Source: Burkholderiaceae bacterium (GTDB lineage Bacteria > Pseudomonadota > Gammaproteobacteria > Burkholderiales > Burkholderiaceae). From it: a DNA stretch of 5,947 bases. The position numbers and the translations under genes were made by a program. The DNA is taken from the NCBI GenBank assembly GCA_025057735.1, contig JANWUU010000238.1, positions 1-5,947 of the forward strand, in the 5' to 3' direction. The notes under the pieces are model-generated. The model was not told where the DNA came from, searched no databases, and saw nothing but the letters and a program-made list of their open reading frames with translations. This document shows positions 1 to 5,561 of the stretch, piece by piece (position 1 is the first letter of the stretch; every line of letters begins with the position of its first letter).

Positions 1-69
1 GCGCGCGACATCCACGCCAGATTGCAGCAGCTTTACGACACGGAGATGGCCGATCATGGAGCCGCTTGA
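1..69 (+). CDS. C-terminal end of an upstream gene, possibly acyltransferase (5' truncated)
   Basis: Frame 1 is open from the first base to a TGA at 67-69 and encodes a charged tail of 22 residues that reads as an amphipathic helix (it includes HARLQQLYDTEMA). The stop lies 14 bases inside the following ACP gene, which fits the tight overlaps seen along the whole operon. Too little remains to assign a family. In aryl polyene clusters the gene before the two ACPs is often a PlsC-like lysophospholipid acyltransferase, and a tail of this sort would suit it, but that rests on position only. Another frame could in principle be the true one, since 55 bases give little coding signal. Confidence 0.5.
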   Translation, partial: ARDIHARLQQLYDTEMADHGAA

Positions 70-337
70 ACGGGAGATCGCCGAACTGATCGTCTCCTGC
101 ACCGGGCTGGAGGACGTCCGGCCGGAGGAGATCGATCCGGAGGCGCCGCTGTTCGGCGATGGCCTCGGCCTGGATTCGATCGACGCGCTGGAAATCGGGG
201 TGGCGCTCGCCAAGCGCTACGGCGTCAAGCTCACCGCCGATTCGGAGGACAACCGCCGCCACTTCGCCAGCATCCGGGCGCTGGCGTGCTTCGTGGCCGC
301 CCAGCGGGGAGCGGATGGCCTGCGGACGGCAGCGTGA
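56..337 (+). CDS. Acyl carrier protein (first of a tandem pair)
   Basis: A 93-residue acyl carrier protein that would carry starter or growing acyl chains as thioesters on a 4'-phosphopantetheine arm. The attachment motif GLDSIDALE is clear, with Ser41 as the modified residue, preceded by the acidic PEEIDPEAPLF stretch and followed by the helix II/III region (GVALAKRYGVKL). The length is typical for a free-standing type II ACP. The ATG at 56 is preceded by GGAG at 42-45, a workable ribosome binding site 10 bases away, and overlaps the end of the upstream gene by 14 bases. Its TGA overlaps the GTG start of a second ACP (GTGA). Paired ACPs next to GT2, acyltransferase, thioesterase, KR and KS genes are characteristic of aryl polyene clusters, where the two are called ApeE and ApeF. 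The family call is firm; the assignment to APE rests on context. Confidence 0.93.
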   Translation: MEPLEREIAELIVSCTGLEDVRPEEIDPEAPLFGDGLGLDSIDALEIGVALAKRYGVKLTADSEDNRRHFASIRALACFVAAQRGADGLRTAA

Positions 338-618
338 CGGTGGCGCCGGCGACGGATCCGATGCAGCGCGACCCGCTGACGCGCGAGCAGGCCGAGCAGT
401 GGCTGGCCGAATTTCTGCACGCCTACTTTGGCGTGCCGCGGGAGCGCATCCACCGCGAGGCCGACCTCTACGCCGATCTGGACCTGGACTCGATCGACGC
501 CGCCGACATCGTGCTCCAGTTCAACCAGACCTTCGGGCGCAAGGTGGACGTGCGCAGCTTCAAGGGCGTGCGCACGATCGGCGAGGCGCTCGAGGCGCTC
601 TCCGCGCTGGAAAAATAG
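334..618 (+). CDS. Acyl carrier protein (second of a tandem pair)
   Basis: A 94-residue acyl carrier protein if read from the GTG at 334, whose last two bases open the TGA of the previous ACP (GTGA). The phosphopantetheine site is LDLDSIDAADIV with Ser53. The remainder matches the four-helix ACP fold, with an amphipathic first helix (EQAEQWLAEFLHAYFG) and a C-terminal helix (IGEALEALSALEK). An in-frame ATG at 286 lies deep inside the first ACP and would add 16 residues of no ACP character, so it was not used. GTG 340 and ATG 361 remain possible starts, the latter giving an 85-residue protein. Beyond the DSID core the two ACPs differ strongly, so they probably do not carry the same intermediates or meet the same partners. 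In aryl polyene systems one ACP may load the aryl starter and the other elongate, but which does which cannot be read here. Confidence 0.92.
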   Translation: MTVAPATDPMQRDPLTREQAEQWLAEFLHAYFGVPRERIHREADLYADLDLDSIDAADIVLQFNQTFGRKVDVRSFKGVRTIGEALEALSALEK

Positions 619-649
619 CCGGGCCTCCGCCGCGCCCGTGGCCCGCCCG

Positions 650-1435
650 ATGAATGCCGTCGCGTTCCGTCCCTGCGTGGTCGTTCCGGTCTTCGACCAC
701 GAGCGCGCGCTGCCGCTGCTTCTGGGGCGGGTACGCGAAAGCGGCCTGACCTGCTTTCTGGTCGACGACGGCAGCGGGCCGGCCTGCGCGGCGGCGCTCG
801 ACCGCCTGGCCGAGCAGCACCGCGACTGGGTGCGTCTGCTGCGCCTGCCGCGCAACCAGGGCAAGGGGGCGGCGGTGCTCGCCGGGTTCCGCGCCGCGCA
901 GGCGGCCGGCTTCACGCATGCGGTGCAGATCGATGCCGACTGCCAGCACGACGCGCGCGAGATCCCGAAGTTCGTCGCCGCCGCGCGCGCGCAGCCGCAG
1001 GCCGTCATCAACGGCGTGCCGGTCTACGACGAGACGGTGCCGAAGGTGCGTCTGTACGGGCGCGCGATCACCAACGGGCTGGCGCGCCTGTATACGCTGT
1101 CGGGCGACATTGGCGATGCGATGTGCGGCTTTCGCCTCTATCCGCTGGCGCCGGCGCTGGCGCTCGACGACGCGGTCGGCATCGGCCACCGCATGCAGTT
1201 CGACACCGACATCATCGTGCGGCTGGCGTGGGCCGGCGTGCCGGTGGTGAATCTGCGTACGCCGGTCACGTATCCGGCCGACGGCGTCTCGCATTTCGAC
1301 ATGCTGCGCGACAACCTGCGCATGACCGCGCTGCACGTGCGGCTGGCCGCCGGTTTCCTCGTGCGTCTGCCCAGGCTGCTGGCGCGGCGGCTGGCCGCGC
1401 CAGCGGCCGCGCGCCGCGATGCCGAGCGCTGCTGA
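650..1435 (+). CDS. Family 2 glycosyltransferase
   Basis: A 261-residue GT-A fold glycosyltransferase of the GT2/dolichol-phosphate-mannose-synthase type, likely to transfer a sugar from an activated donor at the inner membrane. Visible motifs are the N-terminal strand VVVPVFDHE (residues 10-18), the nucleotide-binding VDDGSG (38-43), RNQGKGAAVLAG (68-79), the metal-binding DxD in QIDADCQHD (Asp95 and Asp97) and MCGFRLYPL, the usual segment near the acceptor site. The ATG at 650 places the first strand seven residues in, as expected; GTG 638 would add four residues. Neither has a strong ribosome binding site. The open frame extends back to 428, but that part is a shadow of the second ACP. GT2 proteins with an LpxL-like acyltransferase partner are typical of aryl polyene clusters and are thought to act in anchoring the polyene; the substrates are inferred. 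The gene ends 17 bases inside the acyltransferase gene. Confidence 0.9.
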   Translation: MNAVAFRPCVVVPVFDHERALPLLLGRVRESGLTCFLVDDGSGPACAAALDRLAEQHRDWVRLLRLPRNQGKGAAVLAGFRAAQAAGFTHAVQIDADCQHDAREIPKFVAAARAQPQAVINGVPVYDETVPKVRLYGRAITNGLARLYTLSGDIGDAMCGFRLYPLAPALALDDAVGIGHRMQFDTDIIVRLAWAGVPVVNLRTPVTYPADGVSHFDMLRDNLRMTALHVRLAAGFLVRLPRLLARRLAAPAAARRDAERC

Positions 1436-2366
1436 GAGCTCGCGCCACCTGCACTGGGCCGCGCTGCGCGAGGCCGGCTTCTCCGCCGGCCTGTGGTTCC
1501 TGTACGGTGTCTACCGGCTGGGCGGTCGCGTGCTGTATGCGCTGCTGGCCTGGCCGGTGGCGCTGTACTTCGCGCTCACGCGGCGAGTGGCGCGGGAAAG
1601 CTCGATCGAGTACCTGACGCGCGTTGGCGTGCTCGCCCCCGATGCGGGACCGCTGGCGCGGCTGGCGCACGTCACGCGCCACATCGCCGCATTCGCCGAT
1701 GCGCTGCTCGACAAGGGGCTGGCCTGGACCGGCGCGCTGTCGCTGGCGCAGGCGCGCGTCGCGGTCGACCCCCGCTTCGTCGCCGACGTGCAGGCTGGCC
1801 GCGGCGGGCTGATCGTGGTCGCCCACCTGGGCAACCTGGAGGTGCTGCGCATTTTCGCGCGCACGCTGCCGGCGCTGCGTCTGAAGATCCTCGTGCACAC
1901 GCGCCACGCACAGCGTTTCAACCGCGTGTTGGCGCGGCTCAATCCCGACAGCGCCGCCGGGGTGCTGCAGGTGACCGAGCTCGACATGGCGCGCGCCGTC
2001 GAACTCGCCGACGCGGTGGCGGGCGGCGAGTTCGTCGTCATCGCCGCCGACCGCGTGCCGGTCAGCGGGGTGGCCGGGCGCACGCTGCCGGTGCCGTTCC
2101 TCGGCGTGCCGGCGCCGCTGCCGGTCGGCCCCTGGGTGCTGGCCGCCGCGCTCGACTGCCCCGTGTACTGGCTGTCCTGCGTCAAGGAAGGCCGGCGCTA
2201 CGCGTTCGAGTGCGAGCGACTGGCCGAGCGCGTGCGGCTGCCGCGCGCCGGCCGCGAGCAGGCGCTGGCGGCGGTGATGAGGCGCTATGCCGAGCGGCTG
2301 GAGCGGCAGTGCCGCGCCACGCCGTACGCGTGGTTCAACTTCTATCCGTTCTGGGGCGCGCGATGA
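1419..2366 (+). CDS. LpxL/HtrB-like lipid acyltransferase
   Basis: A 315-residue acyltransferase of the LpxL/HtrB (lauroyl/myristoyl transferase) superfamily, probably bound to the inner membrane and moving an acyl group, perhaps the polyene itself, from ACP onto a lipid or sugar acceptor. A hydrophobic N-terminal segment spans roughly residues 24-53. The catalytic HX4E signature is in VVAHLGNLEVLR (His136, Glu141). Further family features are DRVPV (211-215), the PFLG motif (226-229), and the C-terminal WFNFYPFW (305-312). The start at 1419 overlaps the GT2 stop by 17 bases in a different frame. The stop forms ATGA with the next gene. Related clusters often carry GT2 and this domain as one protein, so the pair here may be a split, or the fusion may have formed elsewhere. 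The acyltransferase call is secure; donor and acceptor are inferred. Confidence 0.88.
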   Translation: MPSAAESSRHLHWAALREAGFSAGLWFLYGVYRLGGRVLYALLAWPVALYFALTRRVARESSIEYLTRVGVLAPDAGPLARLAHVTRHIAAFADALLDKGLAWTGALSLAQARVAVDPRFVADVQAGRGGLIVVAHLGNLEVLRIFARTLPALRLKILVHTRHAQRFNRVLARLNPDSAAGVLQVTELDMARAVELADAVAGGEFVVIAADRVPVSGVAGRTLPVPFLGVPAPLPVGPWVLAAALDCPVYWLSCVKEGRRYAFECERLAERVRLPRAGREQALAAVMRRYAERLERQCRATPYAWFNFYPFWGAR

Positions 2367-2797
2367 AACTGGCCGCCACCGTCGAGGTGACGGTGCCGTT
2401 TCATGATCTGGACGCCGTGCAGATCGTCTGGCACGGCCATTATGCGAAGTATCTGGAACTGGCGCGCGATGCACTGATGGAGAAAATCGGCTACAGCCAC
2501 GGCGAGATGCGCGCCTCCGGCTTCGTGTGGCCGGTGATCGAGCTGCGCCTGCGCTTTCTGCAACCGGCGCGCCTGCGGCAGCGGCTGCGCGTACAAGCCA
2601 CCTTGCTGGAATTCGAGCAGCGACTGAAGATCGGCTATGAGATCTTCGATGCGGCGGGCGGCCGGCGGCTGACGCGCGCGCATACGGTGCAGGTGCCGGT
2701 ACGCATCGACGGGGGGCAGATGCTGTATTCGACGCCGCCTGTTTTGCGCGAGAAAATCGCCGCCGCAGTGCGGCGGCTGGGGGCGGAGGCGGCGTGA
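2363..2797 (+). CDS. 4HBT/YbgC-like hotdog thioesterase
   Basis: A 144-residue hotdog-fold thioesterase of the 4-hydroxybenzoyl-CoA thioesterase/YbgC group, expected to hydrolyse acyl-ACP or acyl-CoA thioesters in the cytoplasm. The active-site segment FHDLDAVQIVWHGHYAKYLE (residues 13-32) lines up with the family pattern, with Asp17 in the place of the catalytic aspartate of the 4HBT enzymes and HxxY after it. The length is normal. The ATG at 2363 overlaps the acyltransferase stop (ATGA), with GGGG at 2353-2356 as a possible ribosome binding site. The frame is open upstream to 1493, but that region is the acyltransferase read out of frame. In aryl polyene clusters a thioesterase of this family sits among the KS/KR/acyltransferase genes and may release finished chains or clear stalled ones; this role is inferred. 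Confidence 0.9.
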   Translation: MKLAATVEVTVPFHDLDAVQIVWHGHYAKYLELARDALMEKIGYSHGEMRASGFVWPVIELRLRFLQPARLRQRLRVQATLLEFEQRLKIGYEIFDAAGGRRLTRAHTVQVPVRIDGGQMLYSTPPVLREKIAAAVRRLGAEAA

Positions 2798-3522
2798 GCG
2801 AGACGGTGCTGGTGACGGGTGCCAATCGCGGCATCGGGCGGGCCATCGCGCGGCGGCTGGCGCGCGATGGCTACGATCTGTGGCTGCACCATCGCGGCCG
2901 CGACGAGGCGATCGCCGACCTGGTGCGCGAGATCGACGCGGCTGGCCGGCGCGCCGTCGTGCTCGCCTTCGACGTCACCGACCGCGCCGCGGCCGCGCAG
3001 GCGCTCGCGCACGCGGTCGCGCAGCACGGCGCGCCGTACGGCGTGGTGTGCAATGCGGGAATCACGCGCGACAACGTGTTTCCGGCGCTGTCGGGCGAGG
3101 ACTGGGATGCGGTCCTGCGCACCAATCTGGACGGCTTTTTCAATGTCGTGCATCCGCTCGTGATGCCGATGGTGCGGCGGCGCGCGCCGGGTCGCATCGT
3201 GACGATCGCCTCGCTGGCGGGGCAGATCGGCAATCGCGGGCAGGTCAACTACAGTGCGTCCAAGGCCGGCCTCATCGGTGCGACCAAAGCGCTGGCGGTA
3301 GAACTGGCGAGCCGCAATATCACGGTGAACTGCGTTGCCCCGGGGCTGATCGAGACCGACATGACGCGCGGGCTTGATCTGGCCGAGCTGCTGAAGCACG
3401 TCCCGGCCGGCCGCGCCGGCAAGCCGGAGGAAGTGGCGGCGGTGGTGTCCTTCCTGATGTCATCTGACGCGGCCTACATCACGCGCCAGGTGATCGGTGT
3501 AAACGGCGGGGTGTTCGGATGA
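2794..3522 (+). CDS. 3-ketoacyl-ACP reductase, FabG-like SDR
   Basis: A 242-residue classical short-chain dehydrogenase/reductase, expected to reduce the 3-keto group of ACP-bound intermediates with NADPH after each ketosynthase round. The cofactor motif is TGANRGIG (8-15), followed by CNAG (86-89). The catalytic set is complete: Asn111 (RTNLDGF), Ser140 (IASLAG), Tyr153 and Lys157 (NYSASK). The segment PGLIETDMT (183-191) is typical of FabG. Translation starts at GTG 2794, overlapping the thioesterase stop (GTGA), with GGAGG at 2785-2789 only four bases upstream. A KR followed directly by a KS matches the KR-KS pair of described aryl polyene clusters (ApeQ and ApeR), and the residues around the active site read like that branch. 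Reduction alone leaves a hydroxyl, so a dehydratase must act from outside this window to give a polyene. Confidence 0.93.
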   Translation: MSETVLVTGANRGIGRAIARRLARDGYDLWLHHRGRDEAIADLVREIDAAGRRAVVLAFDVTDRAAAAQALAHAVAQHGAPYGVVCNAGITRDNVFPALSGEDWDAVLRTNLDGFFNVVHPLVMPMVRRRAPGRIVTIASLAGQIGNRGQVNYSASKAGLIGATKALAVELASRNITVNCVAPGLIETDMTRGLDLAELLKHVPAGRAGKPEEVAAVVSFLMSSDAAYITRQVIGVNGGVFG

Positions 3523-3578
3523 CGGGCAGCGGCACGCGGCGGCTGGCCGCTGCGCGCCGATGGGCGACGCCAGCATGA
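3519..3578 (+). CDS. Possible 19-residue coupling ORF between KR and KS
   Basis: ATG 3519 overlaps the TGA of the reductase (ATGA). Its frame reads MTGSGTRRLAAARRWATPA and stops at TGA 3576-3578, which in turn overlaps the ATG at 3575 that begins the ketosynthase (again ATGA). GGGG at 3508-3511, seven bases before the ATG, is a plausible ribosome binding site, whereas the ketosynthase start has only a weak one. The peptide is basic and resembles no known family. It may be a relay that carries terminating ribosomes across a 52-base gap to the ketosynthase, a remnant of a lost longer overlap, or chance. Confidence 0.3.
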   Translation: MTGSGTRRLAAARRWATPA

Positions 3579-4807
3579 AGCGCGTGGTCATCACCGGCAT
3601 GGCCGGCCTGTGCCCGATTGGCAAGTCCTGGGAGGAGGTGCGCGCGGCGCTGGAAGGCAACCGCAGCGGGGTGCGGCGCATCCCAGCATGGGAGCGCATT
3701 GAAGGGTTAAATAGCTGGCTCGGTGCGCCGGTGGCTGACTTCGACGTGCCGGCGCATTACCCGCGCAAGGCGCTGCGCACGATGGGGCGGGTGGCGCTGC
3801 TGGCAGTGCGCGCCACTGAACTGGCGCTCTCTGATGCCGGGCTGGCGGGCGATCCGCTGCTGCGTAGCGGCGAAGTGGGTGTGGCCTACGGCTCAACGGT
3901 CGGGTCGCTGCCAGATGGGGTGGATTTCGCGCTGATGCTGGAGCGCGGCAGCACGCGTGGCGTAAACGCCACCAAGTATTTGCGTGTGATGAGCCACACC
4001 GCAGCGATCAACATCGGCGTGTTCTTCGGCGTGCGCGGCCGCATCATCCCGACCACAAGCGCCTGCACCTCCGGCAGCCAGGGCATCGGCTACGGCTACG
4101 AGGCGATCCGCTACGGGCGCGCGCGCATCATGATCTGCGGCGGCGCCGAGGAGCTGTCGCCCACGCAGGCGATTGTCTTCGACACCGTTGGCGAGGCGAG
4201 TCGCCGCAACGAAGAAGCCTCCGGCACGCCGCGGCCCTTTGACGTCGCCCGCGACGGCCTGGTGATCGGCGAAGGGGCGGCGACGCTGGTATTAGAGGAC
4301 CTCGCGTTGGCGCGCGCGCGCGGCGCGCGCATTTACGCGGAGGTGGTTGGCTTCGGCACCAACAGCGACGGCGAGCACGTCACGCAGCCGCGCATCGAGT
4401 CGATGAGCGCGGTCATGCAACTGGCACTGGCCGATGCCGGCCTGCCGCCGCAGGCGATCGGCTACGTCAACGCGCATGGCACCGCCACCGCGCTCGGCGA
4501 CGTGGCCGAGTCGCGCGCGACGGCGGCGGTGTTTGGCGCGCACGTGCCGATCTCGTCGCTCAAGGGCCATCTTGGCCATACGCTGGGCGCCTGCGGCGCG
4601 ATCGAGGCCTGGCTGACCGTCGAGATGATGCGCGCGGGCCGCTTCGCGCCGACCCTGAACCTGCACCACCTCGATCCGGAGTGTGCGCCGCTTGATTACA
4701 TCGTCGGCAGCATGCGCGCGATCGACTGCGAGTATGCGATGAGCAACAACTTCGCCTTCGGCGGGGTCAACACCTCGCTCGTGTTCCGCCGCTGGGAGCA
4801 TAGATGA
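3575..4807 (+). CDS. 3-ketoacyl-ACP synthase, FabF-like (aryl polyene type)
   Basis: A 410-residue condensing enzyme that would join malonyl-ACP to the growing acyl-ACP chain by decarboxylative Claisen condensation. The full active site is present: Cys164 in TSACTSGSQG, His301 in NAHGTATALGD, and Lys330 and His335 in SSLKGHLGHTLGACG; the C-terminal NNFAFGGVNTS (391-401) is canonical. It is therefore an active ketosynthase, not a chain-length factor. The run KYLRVMSHTAAINIGVFFG and the GTNSDGEHVTQP segment resemble ketosynthases of aryl polyene clusters. ATG 3575 gives the usual MKRVVITGMAG start; ATG 3560 in the same frame would add five residues. The gene has the window's only two in-frame TTA leucine codons that I could find, and looks slightly less GC-rich than its neighbours. 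Its stop forms ATGA with the methyltransferase. Confidence 0.94.
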   Translation: MKRVVITGMAGLCPIGKSWEEVRAALEGNRSGVRRIPAWERIEGLNSWLGAPVADFDVPAHYPRKALRTMGRVALLAVRATELALSDAGLAGDPLLRSGEVGVAYGSTVGSLPDGVDFALMLERGSTRGVNATKYLRVMSHTAAINIGVFFGVRGRIIPTTSACTSGSQGIGYGYEAIRYGRARIMICGGAEELSPTQAIVFDTVGEASRRNEEASGTPRPFDVARDGLVIGEGAATLVLEDLALARARGARIYAEVVGFGTNSDGEHVTQPRIESMSAVMQLALADAGLPPQAIGYVNAHGTATALGDVAESRATAAVFGAHVPISSLKGHLGHTLGACGAIEAWLTVEMMRAGRFAPTLNLHHLDPECAPLDYIVGSMRAIDCEYAMSNNFAFGGVNTSLVFRRWEHR

Positions 4808-5556
4808 ACCGCGCGCCCGAACCGTTGCCTCCGCATCCGCCGCTGGCGGCCTACTACGAGGGCGAGGCGCAGCGCGCCGCCTGGGTGCGCCGCATCTTCG
4901 ATCGCACGGCGCGCGACTACGACCGCGTCGAGTGGTTGATGGCACTCGGCAGCGGGTCCTGGTACCGGCGCCAGGCGCTGGCGCGTGCGGGGCTGGCCCC
5001 GGGCATGCGGGTGCTGGACGTCGGCACCGGCACTGGCCTGACGGCGCGTGCGGCCATCGAGCTGGCCGGCGACCCCGCCTGCGTGATCGGCGTCGATCCA
5101 AGCGCCGGGATGCTGGCGGCGAGCACGGTACCGGCACGGTCACCGCGCGTGGTCGGCTGCGCCGAGCAGCTGCCGCTGGCGGATGCGTGTATCGATTTCG
5201 TCGCGATGGGCTTTGCCCTTCGCCATGTAGCCGACCTCGACGCCGTCTTTGCCGAGTACTACCGCGTACTGCGGCCGGGCGGGCGGCTGTGCATCCTGGA
5301 AATTACGCGCCCGCGGGGTCGGTTCACCGATTTTCTTCTGCGCGCTTATTTGGGCCGCGTGGTGCCGTGGCTGTCGGCGCTGGCGGGGCACTCAGCGGAG
5401 ATACCGCGGCTGATGCGCTATTACTGGGACACGATCGAGGCCTGCGTGCCACCGGCGACAGTCCTGGAGCGCTTGCAGCGCGCCGGTTTCGCCGGCGTCG
5501 AGCGCCACGTCGAAGGCGGCATCTTCTCCGAGTACCGCGCGCGCAAGCCCCAGTAA
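4804..5556 (+). CDS. UbiE/COQ5-like SAM-dependent methyltransferase
   Basis: A 250-residue class I methyltransferase using S-adenosylmethionine. Motif I is VLDVGTGTG (70-78), the acidic end of strand 2 is IGVDPSAGML (95-104), and ALRHV (138-142) and LEITRP (165-170) echo the FGLRNV and LEFSKP-type motifs of UbiE/COQ5, which C-methylate polyprenylated benzoquinols. That similarity favours C-methylation of a phenolic ring over O-methylation, but this is inference. The N-terminal 25 or so residues are proline-rich and look like an extension. GGGAG at 4794-4798 is a good ribosome binding site five bases before the ATG, which overlaps the ketosynthase stop (ATGA). Its place in the operon suggests it methylates the aryl head group of the polyene rather than acting in quinone synthesis. 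A true quinone methyltransferase captured next to the cluster is less likely. Confidence 0.85.
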   Translation: MNRAPEPLPPHPPLAAYYEGEAQRAAWVRRIFDRTARDYDRVEWLMALGSGSWYRRQALARAGLAPGMRVLDVGTGTGLTARAAIELAGDPACVIGVDPSAGMLAASTVPARSPRVVGCAEQLPLADACIDFVAMGFALRHVADLDAVFAEYYRVLRPGGRLCILEITRPRGRFTDFLLRAYLGRVVPWLSALAGHSAEIPRLMRYYWDTIEACVPPATVLERLQRAGFAGVERHVEGGIFSEYRARKPQ

Positions 5557-5561
5557 GACCG

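Noticed and set aside
286..333. ATG 286 as the start of the second ACP
   Set aside because: It lies 52 bases inside the first ACP and adds 16 residues unlike ACP; GTG 334 at the GTGA overlap is more plausible.
217..1336. Two overlapping minus-strand open frames of about 260 codons each
   Set aside because: They run opposite the ACP and glycosyltransferase genes, have low-complexity composition, and show no domain signature.
1471..1492. Perfect 8-base inverted repeat with a 6-base loop near the start of the acyltransferase gene
   Set aside because: It lies within codons of the gene, has no following T run, and similar GC-rich hairpins (for example 5481-5497) are common here, so it is not called a terminator or attenuator.
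1493..2362. Upstream extension of the thioesterase frame to an ATG at 1493
   Set aside because: The added residues are an out-of-frame Arg/Ala/Gly-rich reading of the acyltransferase gene, while the hotdog domain starts just after ATG 2363 at an ATGA junction.
1266..2846. Long open frame of 526 codons on the minus strand
   Set aside because: It is rich in Arg, Ala, Pro and His with no recognisable motif, and it lies opposite two genes with clear catalytic motifs. It is the antisense shadow expected in very GC-rich DNA.
3560..3574. ATG 3560 as the ketosynthase start
   Set aside because: It adds only MGDAS before the usual MKRVVITGMAG start; ATG 3575 fits the family length and the ATGA junction better, although 3560 cannot be excluded.
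4292..5143. Minus-strand open frame of 283 codons
   Set aside because: It spans the end of the ketosynthase and the start of the methyltransferase on the opposite strand and has no coherent domain.
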